DNA of 64,000 nucleotides, from NCBI GenBank assembly GCA_029531795.1, contig JAPEIS010000008.1, positions 248,001 to 312,000 of the forward strand, given 5' to 3'. The notes under the pieces are model-generated. The model saw only the letters and a program-made list of their open reading frames with translations. It was not told the origin of the DNA and made no database searches. This DNA is from Sclerotinia nivalis (lineage: Eukaryota; Ascomycota; Leotiomycetes; Helotiales; Sclerotiniaceae). The stretch's first letter is position 1. The number at the start of each line of letters is the position of its first letter. This document shows positions 47,744 through 58,965 of this stretch, in pieces. The translations under genes and the position numbers were made by a program.

Positions 47744-50445
47744 TATGATAGATTTTTTTTCTTGTGTCTTGTATTAGAAATTGGTGGTGCTTGTCTGGGT
47801 GGTTGTTTTTGCTTTTGACAATGTTCCTTATTTTTTTTTACGCACATCACTTTCGTTACTGGTATCTACGTACACTAGCCAAATATACACATTGCAATTA
47901 AATATGAGTTCCAAACATTCTTTTGTCATCTGTTATACTAGCAAACATTCTATGATTTCATCGATGTCTTTAGTGGATGCATCAGTCGGACGCATACACA
48001 GCGGCTATAGCGAGGCTATTTTCATGCGCCAGCACTTAAACAGTGCTGTTCAATGTAAGGCTACGGATCTCTAATTAAGTCTTGTAAGATTACGTAGATT
48101 TTGCGTATTTATTGCGATTCCACCCCTCGGATGCTCGGATCGCGCAATTGTGCCCCACACTCCACTCCACAAATATCTTTACATGCATATATCTAGTAGA
48201 TGAATATGTAGTTCGTATTCCCAAATGCGGCAGACAATATGTATATACTTAGCCGCTAATATACAGCTGCATTGACCCTGCAGCTTACTTTTAGACGATC
48301 CTTGTCCATGCCCCATGTCATATATGGTAAAAATACAACCTTATTTTCTCGCCTAGGTGTTGAAGAATACGAAAGCGAGCCTGACATCGTATTGGCCGAC
48401 ATCCCTTGTATATTGCATGTATAGCGATAAGGAATATCGTGCAAGATGAGACAGTAGGGAAAGGGGTAGAAATAAAACGTAACATAACGGTTGATAGCTG
48501 GGGGTTTACTCATTCCGAGTGTCCCGGTTTCAGTTGCAAGCGGATAAAGACGAAAATGATATGCTATAAACGAGCTGAGGTTGAAGGTTTGTATAATGCA
48601 TTGCATATAATGAGTGTCGTTCATCTATAGTAAGATCTCACAAGTGAAAATGAATGTAGTTATTGGGTCCAGATTAGATTCGGGTTTTATTAAATGCCGT
48701 GACTAAAGGTCTAGAAGTGCCGTTCAACGCATTAGCCTAAATAAATGTTTAGCGTTGCCGGGCCCATCCGAGAAGAAAATAACACAAATGCGATTGGATA
48801 AGATGCAAAATATGGGATGGTTTCATGACACTAGCAAATTGGTTAATTCGTAGGGGAATAACTGTAAGCTGCCTTTTTGTAATTTGTTTTAAACGTGAAC
48901 GACATGTCGATGCCAATTATACCTGAAGCACTTTGACTCCACTAGTTGTAAATGGCATGGCATCAAGCACAATGAGGGTGAACTATATCAAAAAAAAATA
49001 GATGCGCTTGACATATTACATAACTTGACACCCATAATGACGAACAACATTAAACGTTCTTCTCCTTATTGATGGAAAAATATATAGGTGAGGACTGCAT
49101 GAAGGTGTTAACTTCCATAGCCATATCATACAAAATCACACCTCTCGATTGTCCGCGCAAATGAGAAGTTTCTCTATGATGGCTATTAATTTGGGCGTGC
49201 GTGAACTGCTCGTATTTCACTTCATCATTCGTAAAGCCAGGCCTAATGCTGGCTCGTAGCAGCTCCAGCATTATAGCTTAGGTCTAATATTTTTATACGA
49301 TAGGTATTTCTAAGTATCTGTCAGCTTTCAATGCCTCTGGAAGAAGATGCAGGTAGCACAAAGGTTGCCTTGAAGATACCAATACCAAGATCATGGGCTG
49401 ATGATTCCAAGATAAATTGAAGTGCACCACTATGGCAATGCCTTTGCAGCGATTAACTTTTGCGGAGGTAGATCCGATGCAGGAACCGCATTGCATCAAG
49501 TAGATAAAGCTTGGTTCGGTACGATCTTGTATTTTTCGATTAATATCGCGATCCATGTTGACGGCGCTGATCTTCTTGGATTCGTTTCATACTTGATCCT
49601 GTGGTGTATAATCATCAAGTCATTGATTAATTTATAGCACATCAAGAGATGCCAATTTCGACATACTGGTGCGAACAGGGCATCCTCAACTTGCTTGAGG
49701 AAATCGATGCATCCACGTAGTCTAGCTGTCAAAACAATTGCATCACATTTTCCCGTTAGAATTATTATCGTCTTGCGTAACGCTTTACGTTTCTAAGCGA
49801 TCGCAACTTCAATTGGGCATTGCTAATTATGCCACTATTCGGAGATGGTTCCGCAGCTGACTGGCAATACTACCACTTCGACATCTATAGCGTTCCCCGA
49901 CCCGATGAGTGTATATTTATGGCTCACCTTTCAGAGTCTTAATTTGTTTACATTTTATATGTGGTGTGGTATGGTGTATAGGATCTCACTTACATAGACG
50001 GCTGACTGAACCTAGTCGGGGGGCTGGAAGATGCGGCTTGTTTCGAGTTTTATGTCTTGAAATGAGAAGATTAAAACCTCGCTAATATGTGTGAGAGAAA
50101 TTCTCCAAGTAACTTTATATTGATCAAATTGGGTTGGTGCTGCAACTCATTATTGCTTACCAAAATTTGAAATATGCAAGTTCTGATCACGGGGGAGAGA
50201 ACGTGATTAGTGTAATGGAGGGTTCCAAGATTGATTCGCCATTCAAAAGCTAATCCTTTTCTAGTTCGTATCATTCATGTCATTTTGGTACCAAGCTTTG
50301 TGGCTGAATCCCCCACCGGATGTCCGGGTCAATGCTATTTGTACATATCAGTTATGAAAGTAAACGATACCATATTATCGGATCTACCATCGAGCCTAGA
50401 CTTGTGATCCGAGGCAGGGTTAGCTTCATACTGATAAGCACCTCT
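47744..50445. other. Intergenic downstream of the PKS
   Basis: 2.7 kb without a supported gene. A 35-bp segment at about 49773-49800 (TTGCGTAACGCTTTACGTTTC) shares a 13-bp word, GAAACGTAAAGCG in reverse, with the MITE at 62.0 kb. Confidence 0.45.
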
Positions 50446-50983
50446 GACATTGAGAATTCCTAATAAGTTATTAAAACACTTAATAATATTTACCGAACCA
50501 ATAGTTATATGATCACGTGATATATTAATAATATGATTTCATATTATTAAATTTTATTATTATATAAAATTTCGATCATATATCATATCAGAATGATTTA
50601 TAATGGAATAGAATGAAATGGAAGCATATAGAATTTTCTTATTCTCAGATTGAATACTATTGGTTATTATTTCCTTTTATTATATAAAATGATTCTATAA
50701 GATTCGATTTAAATCGATCTTATTTATAATCATAGAATAGTGTAGAATCTCATTAAAATCTATAAATACGAAGATCTTCTTCAAAGAATTCTTCGAAAAA
50801 ATAAGCAGATAAAAAATTCAATATTCAATATATATATAATTCTGACTTCAATATTCTATTGTACATATATTCGATCACTCCTAAGCTAAATACGACTAAG
50901 TCTTCCACTATTATAATAAATAATATTATAGTATTATTATTATATTATTTATTATTATCCGATCAACCTCCTACGAGAGACAT
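50446..50983. mobile_element. AT-rich island, candidate solo LTR or other insertion
   Basis: A sharply bounded stretch of very AT-rich DNA (50451-50978) inside ordinary sequence, flanked on both sides by the same 5-mer, GACAT (50446-50450 and 50979-50983), as expected for a target-site duplication. Inside are a TATAAATA-like box (50760-50768) and palindromes (ATGATCACGTGAT, AAGAATTCTT). It begins TGAG, but its end (GAGA) is not the CA expected of a typical LTR, so the identity is uncertain. The low GC could also reflect RIP. Confidence 0.35.
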
Positions 50984-51210
50984 CCTGTCTTTTTAACGCC
51001 AATCGGTTATTTTGACAACTATGTCTACAGAATTTAAGATAAGAATCATCAGATATACATGAACAACCATGGTAAATATGCAGCCCAATGCTCATTTCTG
51101 CATTCATTTTAATTTATCGATCGAGACCTTCATTCAGATTTACCTGTGCATGTATATTTATGTATGATCTCAATATTTTCTTGGTTAGTCTTGTGTCCTA
51201 CTTTAAGGCT

Positions 51211-51295
51211 GATTGATTGATTGATTGATTTAATTAACGTCCACACTGAGTCAAAGACTATCTAGGACGGTTAAGAGCTCAATCGAGCTCTTAAC
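51211..51295. repeat. GATT microsatellite and perfect 11-bp inverted repeat
   Basis: GATT repeats about five times at 51211-51230. At 51270-51280 and 51285-51295, GTTAAGAGCTC and GAGCTCTTAAC form a perfect hairpin with a 4-nt loop (AATC). Confidence 0.85.
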
Positions 51296-51441
51296 AGATG
51301 GCTATGGGTAGTGCTATCTAAATAGCATATAGGTTTGTATATATTTTTGATGGAGGAAGTGAAAACTAATACTGGGGAGCAAAGCCCGACCTCTATACGG
51401 CATCGCATATAAAGATAAAAATACCAATCAAAGCATTACAC

Positions 51442-52050
51442 TCATAATTTTCCAAATCCGATCCCTCTATCAATCAAATCCAAACAACCTTCTTTCACAT
51501 CAACTCTTTGTTCTGTTCGTAACTTCCCAGCGGTCATGCCTTGCCTAATATCGACTTCATAGAACCCTCCAAACCATGGGGATATTGATTCTACAAGGTG
51601 CCCCAATCCTGTATGTAGTATATCCTCCACCGAATTCTATGGCAGATACGTCATTAGCTCGGGTCGTTCCACGCAGCTCCTCCAAGTATATGAATTGTTG
51701 TTGTTTTGATTCGAATCGAAGGAGGTAAGGCCTGAACCTTAAAACCGAATTTGATAAATCGCGCCCGATGCCCCAGAGGGATCTTGGAGATGATTTTGTG
51801 GTATATTGTCGTAGATGATGGTGTTGTCCTCTGTTTCGTAATAAAAGTAGTGTTGTAGAAAGCACAATCCGATAATGCGACTGTCAAAAAACCGAGATCT
51901 GGCCTTTGCCATCAGCCAACTCGGAGGCAAAAAACATCGCGATCGGGTGCCTCTTCCTCTTCCAATCACCACGACTCCATCAAATGACTCAAACTTAGCT
52001 CTGCAGACTCTAATAATTAAATAAAAGAGCTGGAGGTTCGTAGAGGACAC
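51442..52050 (-). pseudogene. Possible small coding remnant
   Basis: Minus-strand translations look protein-like in three successive frames: YETEDNTIIYDNIPQNH (about 51850-51770), then FIYLEELRGTTRAND with AIEFGGGYTTYRIG (about 51690-51600), then WFGGFYEVDIRQGMTAGKLR (51590-51510), ending at TAA/TGA near 51442. No splice signals join them convincingly. It may be a frameshifted small gene; no family is recognised. Confidence 0.28.
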
Positions 52051-52346
52051 CGCGTACAGGTGTTGAGTCTTGTCCTCCTACTTTAAGGCATTTCGCTGGA
52101 AGCAATGCAGAGCACAGCGGGAAATCTGGAATACTGGCACTTGAAAGTGTATTTGTAATGAAATTAAGTTCTTGGACCCCATGAATGTCCAGCCTATGTA
52201 AACCCGAAGTTGGGCTATGTGACAACAGGATACAACATGATGAAGTAACGTGGTATGTCAGGACCTCCCCAATTTCAATGCGAGAATAATTCTATCCCTC
52301 GAAATTTACGAGCCCGATACTCCCAGACAAGTGCCAATCCAACTCT

Positions 52347-55300
52347 CTATGTATTCTGTAGTTTAATTTCCATGTTCCAATTGCTCGAAAACGCCAATAA
52401 CTTCCTCCTTATTCCGTCCGACACGGGTAATGTAACCCCAAATTCGAGTAAGGAAATACAATGATTCATAACATCATTGGGCCTATTGAGCTCCACGTAC
52501 CCATCGACCTTGCTGAGAACCGGGGTACCTTCCCCATTCCAAAGATAAGATTTGACAGAGGGATGGTCTGGTGCCACTGCATCGATCGGGAAGATCGGAC
52601 CTTTATCAAGTCTTTGTGTATATGTCTCAACACGTGATACGCACTCAAGCCATAAAATCATAGTAACACGATAGATAGCCACTGACCACCAACGCGGACG
52701 TCCTTCTTTTGGCATAGAACTCACAAGACGAATGACTTGTCCACAATGAAAAAGGGCTTCTCCTGGATTGGATATGCACCTTTTGTAACGTAGAGAAAGC
52801 TCCAAGCTTGTGCCATCAAAATCCTCCTTTCGTGCTAGGCGCTCAATGTCTGGGAAGAATGTCACCGCATTCAAGCTTATGAGATGGTACAGCACGAGAT
52901 TGGCCCGAGTAATTTGACAATTTGGGTCGTTTTTGGCATTGAGTTCGCACAGGTCATACCATTTCTGGAGTAATGATTGGGCCTCTTGAAGACGTAGTAG
53001 ATTAGATGCCTTTGTAACAGTTCTAGTTCCTTGCCGGGAACTATACACTTCGGACTGAAAACTTAAAGCTTGGTGCAGATGACATAAGGAGCTATGGAGC
53101 GGATGGAGAAGGAGCTTCAATTGTAATGGGGACAATTGCCCGTGTCGGCGTTCGATATTATCGGATAACATGTCACGAAACAGTCCACAAAGTGAAGGCC
53201 CTGCAGGTGGTGTACCAACCGGATTTGGATGTAACAGCCAATCAGTACCGATATATGTTTGTTGGATAATTGTCGCCCATTCGTTTGCATCTTTAGCAAG
53301 CCATAAACACTCTAATCCAGGCACTGGAGTCTCAAGTTCTGTGATTGACATAATCGGCGCGGTGTCGTGGAATAAGCTAAGCTCCTGATCAACCATGACC
53401 CAATTGTAAACCAGCCTAAAACCATTGTCAGCGTTCGTGTAATTCATTCTATGAAAAGCAGCATGAGACTTTGTTGCGTTGCGTTAAATTAGATATTGGG
53501 AACGGGAGCCTTGCCTGCTTTTCTTTTCCCTCTGCAGCCAAACTGTCCACTGTTCATGTGGATTCAAGGCTTCGTGGAAAGAGGGCGTCACTGGTATTTG
53601 AGGTTCCAGCATTCCAGCATGCTTGAGCATCTAGATTAAAAAAATTAATATAAGATGGATTATTGATTGTAGTGAAACTTACCGCAAGATACATCCCTCG
53701 TTGTGCCATAGCTAGATTCATGTGAGAAGCATCTCCACCCCAAGCGCCGAGTATTGTGAAAAGCAGCGCACACTTAAATACCACGGGGTCGGCTGATAAG
53801 TCAACATTTTTTTCAATCACCTTGAAAAGAGATATACGACAAGCCTCGGTCAGCCCCGCGGTCAAACATCTAGCCTCGGCGGTTGGAAGAGCCGATGCAC
53901 CATGGGCTATCATCAACAAGAGAAGCAGAGTTGAAGTTTGATTGTTCAGCATTAGTTCATTTGGATCAAGGTTTCCACCATTAATCAGAGTGTAGTACGG
54001 AGCTAAGCTGCGAACGTGACTTCGTAGAAAATATTCCAATACGTTTGATGGGGGTAAAACGAGGAAATTGAATCCTCCGTCAGGACTTGTGTAATTTGAA
54101 GATTTTGGCCAGCACTTCAAACCTCCTCGATGCGTTTCAAGAGCTGTATGAAGGAAGCTTTGGGTGATGGCAATTATCCGATCCCTGGTACTCGCAGTCA
54201 CAGGCATGACTGATATCCCATTCCCATACTGAATCTCGGGTGGTTCCACATCGTGATCTAATGACTCCCATGTGGCATCGTGCTTCGAATGTTGTTCCAG
54301 ATTCTCGAGATATGCTATAGCCGTTCGTGCTGAAGGCCCTGGAATCAGTCGAGGATTGCATCGTGCAAGAGGCCAGGCCGATTCCGCAGCTACAAGAAGC
54401 TCAAAGTCCACGGCACTGTTGTCTGTGAGGGTTGGAACCGCAATATCGACCATTTTAGCTTGGCGATTAGCATCAGACTGAGAAGAAATACTAGCACTCT
54501 TGGTATGCGACATTGCTGGAGATGGATGCAGAGACCCAGAAAACATTGGATCTGAATTTGAGGAGGTCTCACTTGACTCTAGGAAGCCAGCTGTTACTAG
54601 ACTTCCGGATAATTCAGATCCCATCGAGTACATTTCAAGATCTAGGGGATAGTGATTCCATGTCATCAGGTCTTGGTAGTTGATGTTTCCATTGATCGTA
54701 TCTGTGTTGCCGAACATCGAGTCGTCCATTCCTCCAAGAGTTTCCCCTGGGGAAGGTCCGAAGCCATCGACAGTAAACTTTACATCTTGTACAGAATATC
54801 CGGTCTTTCCTGGTGCTACTCCCGTAAACTGCGGGTCTACAGGAGTCTCTGTGGGACTGAATTTTGGCTCCGGTAATGTTTCTTTTGGTGCTGTGTCCTG
54901 ATCCATCGGGTCATGCGGTGGCTCTTGAATTTGTGGTGTCGTTTTGTGCGAGCTTGAAGACCGGTTTGCAGCTTTTGATGAACGTCGGGCATATCTGCTT
55001 GCACATGGTAGATTTTTCTCAGCACATCTCGAGCAGGGGACTCTTTTGTCACAACCGGTCTTCGCACTAGCGCAATTGATACATGCGATAGGTGTTCGAC
55101 CATTGACTGTTGGAACACCACCAGGTAATGGCTCCATCGGGTCTTTTGCTTCATGATATGTGGAGTGATGTCTTTGTAGAAGATCTCTGGAGATCAAAAA
55201 ATTAGTGGATCTCGAGTCTGAACATAACAACAGTACGGGATTGTGAATACCTTCTGGGAAAGGATAGTTGACACAAGGTGCACCTATGCGGTTTTACATT

Positions 55301-55454
55301 TGTATCTGTAAGAGGGGAACTATCTCAGTAAACAGCTCTCATATAATGGGCAAACCGAGATTCTTTGTTACTTACGACTTGGTATATGTCTCTCTAGATG
55401 TTCCTTCCGAGTAAAACTCTTTCCGCAATATGTGCAAAAAATCATATTATCCAT
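52347..55454 (-). CDS. smr1: Melanin regulator, C2H2 + Zn(II)2Cys6 transcription factor (CMR1/PIG1/SMR1 type)
   Basis: Five exons: 55454-55376, 55305-55251, 55186-53683, 53630-53515 and 53415-52347 (940 aa). Introns are 70, 64, 52 and 99 bp; the last has a GC donor (GCAAGG) and TTTTAG acceptor, needed to read KKSRLVYNWVMVDQEL. Zinc finger 1 uses C7, C10, H23, H27; finger 2 uses C35, C38, H51, H56; the binuclear cluster is C80-x2-C83-x6-C90-x5-C96-x2-C99-x6-C106. This double-C2H2 plus Zn2Cys6 layout is the hallmark of the Cmr1/Pig1 family that activates melanin genes. A Ser/Pro-rich linker follows, then the fungal transcription-factor middle region (FLRSHVRSLAPYYTLINGG and beyond). It converges on the melanin PKS 4.6 kb away, so it is probably its direct activator (by family knowledge). 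The symbol follows the Botrytis naming. Confidence 0.93.
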
Positions 55455-58400
55455 TTAACATTGGCGGCAGTTTTCTTTCCCTTTATCGTAGCTTCTTCCA
55501 TTGAGGGGGGATCTGATATGGATTTGAATAGTTAAAAGTTGTAAATTTCCCAAGCATATCGTGTTGTCAGCGGCTGATAACTTTATGCTTGGCCGAGTAA
55601 ATGTTTGTCGAATCTAAGCCTTGCCCATAGGACTGCCTGCGAATCTTTTGACAGTAATGATAAGAATAGGTTACTATGACATTTTTAAAAACGAGCCTAA
55701 TATCTTATGCACGGTCAGACCACACAAATTCATTGTGACAGGGGTTCAGAGGCACCCGATCTCTAATTCGCCGACTAAGGCAATGTCGTATTAGCCATGC
55801 AGTGGCTTCGTGGTAATCGCGAAGCAGTTGTTTAATATTGGAATTGAGGCTGGCCCAATGATGCTAATGCTGCTGGTCTGAAGGATGTTGAGATGTCCTT
55901 GTGTATAGATGCTCTGGAAAGCGGTACAGGGACAAGACCACCTTGTGAGATCTGATGGAGGGGTCCAATCTCAGCCGGAAAGCCACCGCTTGCAGCTTGG
56001 TTAACAGCTGGGCTTGGGTTTTTTGTATTGAAGGTGTCCTCAAAATCAATAAACAAACTGTAGGAACCCATTTCTACGACTCGAAGTAGTAGTAATCTTA
56101 TCGTGAAGATAATTAATTGTACAAACATGTTGTCGGAACCTCGACAGACGAGCACCTAACCAGGTTTAAACCACTGGTATCATTGCATGCAGAATCCTTG
56201 TTGAAGCTTTCTTGTATGATTCCAAATCAGCTTTTCTTGGATGTAATGAACCCCACGTGTACCTAGATATGCATTTGAGGCGGGATGTTAATTAAAATTT
56301 GTTTGTAGTATGATCATGCAAGATTCCGTTACAGAAAAAACGAAGTCTGCTGTGATAAGTAGCACAAACATCATAAGCAGTATACTGTACCCCTTCTGGA
56401 AGATCGCAGTGGGATTAGTGTGGATTAGTGCGTGGGATAGTGAGAGTACCGACGGGAGTGTGATCAAGCCGTTGAAGTGAAGATTAAAGGAACAAAGTCT
56501 ACAGGAATAGACGAAAAGAAGTAATCTGCTAGCGTCGCTTAGACAAATCGGGTTCTGCCATTCGATACCAAACAAGGTTACATTGAAAGGAACCAGGAAT
56601 GGTAAGTCCAAATTTCGGAATAAGGTACGTGTAGGGATAATAGATAAATCGACATGGGTACAATAGTCAGGATATTGCACGTCATAGACTTATAGCTTAA
56701 TAGCGAATAGCAATTCGAGCAACGCATAAGATACATAGCCTTCATGTGTACTTAGGCCAGCCAAATGAGTGCAAAGAAACGATAATATCACCCATTAACC
56801 CCACCTATACTCCGAAAACGTTTTGAAGGAGTAATTGGCGTCTTCTCTATCTGAACGAGCTCTTTTGTGGTTTAAGCTCGTAGATATACATGTAATGGCC
56901 CACAAAGGTGGTGCAACCACACCTTAATTAATTTCCCTGTCCGGCTCCCTAATCAAGGACGTGAAACCTTGGCAGATATCTTGGCTAAAATGGGATACCT
57001 TAGGAAGTATTTAGTTCCGAAAGAGTACCGCTCAGTACCAAAAAATGGTAAACTAGTTCGTATTCGATAGACCACGATGAAATATCGAAACAAAACTATG
57101 TGAGGCCCGGGGGCGTTCTAAAGGAACACTTGTAGAATGGGGAGTCTGAAGAAGGATTATAATAGCTCAAAGAATGCTAAGTCAAGATCATCTGAAAGTT
57201 TTACTTTCGAGAGGAACCCGAAGGTTTGAACCCTGTTCAGACTAAACCCCACCATTCGTGTCCACCACAGTTCACCTCATATTAGCAGAAATTTTCAGAA
57301 CTACACCCCTCTATCCATGAAATAACAAATAGGACCTTTCAAAATACTGGAGAGATCAGCTGTACACTCACAGCAACTTTCAACCTCTATCCAAGAACAA
57401 GGCTGTGAGCAATCCCTGTAGCCCGTAATTTATTGGCTGTTCGTAGATAGTGAGCCAGCTCAAGGTATTGACGTATAATTGTAACTTGGATTCATCTATA
57501 TTGGCAGTGGTGGTAGTTTTCAGTGGCATGAACCTGCAGGCTTTGCACAGCGGCATCTGAAAAGCCGAGAAACACTGAGCGCTGCCAGTCTCTACTCCAT
57601 AGGGTAATTTCCTTGCAATCTCTTGGTAACGTGGGGAGCTTTACGAAAATGAAAGGTGCGATCCGGTTGAAGTCACGAGTGTGTCTTTAGACGGTTTAAT
57701 CTATTTGGTTAGATGAGGCCATGAGCTTCTATGATGCTAATACTAACAGTTCCTGTGGTCTTACCTGTCGAATAGTAACTTATTGTTCACGTGTTTTCGA
57801 CGTTACTAATCTTGCAGCAGCCGGATCTTCTGGTGCTCAATTACCTTTAACTCTATACGTCTTTTTCCACCGGATATATTGCGCTAGACTTCCGAGCGCC
57901 ACCAGTGATATCGTCCTCAAAACAGCTCATCCCACGGATTCAAGGGTACGCCTAAATCAGCCAGAAGATATATAACCTTCTCGGTTCGCCGTAAAACCCC
58001 CATTTTCGGATAGCTGGAAATTTTTATGTTTCATCCCAGCTCCCCTAGTACCCCTCCCGTATGACAGGATTTTTTTCATAGGTTGATTTATCTTGAAGGG
58101 TCTGAGGCTTGCGGGCCTGGTATGTCAGCCCTACATGACGCTTGTCATATTCCCATGAGATGTCACATCGTAAAAATTCTTCCGATAAAGATCCACCACT
58201 AAGCAGGGACCCCCACTATTAAAGAATACCGTTAAAATTCGAGTACATAACTAGCGGAAATTGAAATCCCTCAGAGTAACCAAAAGTTTACAAACTTCTC
58301 AGTGTACATACCGACACGTACACACCGAACAGTCACCACGAACTCGCGGAACAAGTTAGTGTGACCATAAGCTCAATGATATACGGGACAATACGAGGTG

Positions 58401-58941
58401 CAAGAGCTTCAGCATCAGCACGCTCACTCGTAACTCCACGTATCAAATCATATGCAGTATCGGCATGATCATGAAAATATTAATAGTTTCATCACCTATC
58501 AGCTCTTAGCCTTAAATACAGCCGGGCGTCGTCCAAGTTTGCGAGTCATAAATCATGATATTATGCTGTTATCGGGAATAAATCACATGACATCAGCACC
58601 CTGATAAAAGAAAATTGTGGCACATACGGTGGCGCCAGGCCTGGGGATCACAGCTAGTGCTGAGAAGTATAAGTACAAGAATAGTACATCCTATTAGACG
58701 GCTGCGGAAGATAGTAGCCGAAACCTGACGCCGTTTCGTAAGCCTCATTGCACCACAGAGCACGTTACCGTTTACTTTTTATATGCATCTAATCATGGGC
58801 AAATCACGTTTGTTGAAGACTAGGGACCTATAGCTATAGTTCAAGCCACTGGCATCTATTCAGACTGTAGGTGACCATGGATCGTATGTTTCAGGAATGT
58901 GTTTGTGATTCCTTGCGTAGCTCGTATTGTAATAAAGTAAC

Positions 58942-58965
58942 GAGCTGGAGCTGGAGCTGGAGCTT
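58942..58965. repeat. Hexanucleotide microsatellite (GAGCTG)4
   Basis: Four tandem copies, the last imperfect. Confidence 0.9.

Noticed and set aside
56288..56680. 130-codon minus-strand frame with hydrophobic segment
   Set aside because: Composition looks like translated AT-rich DNA; no start context, no family, and no paired features.
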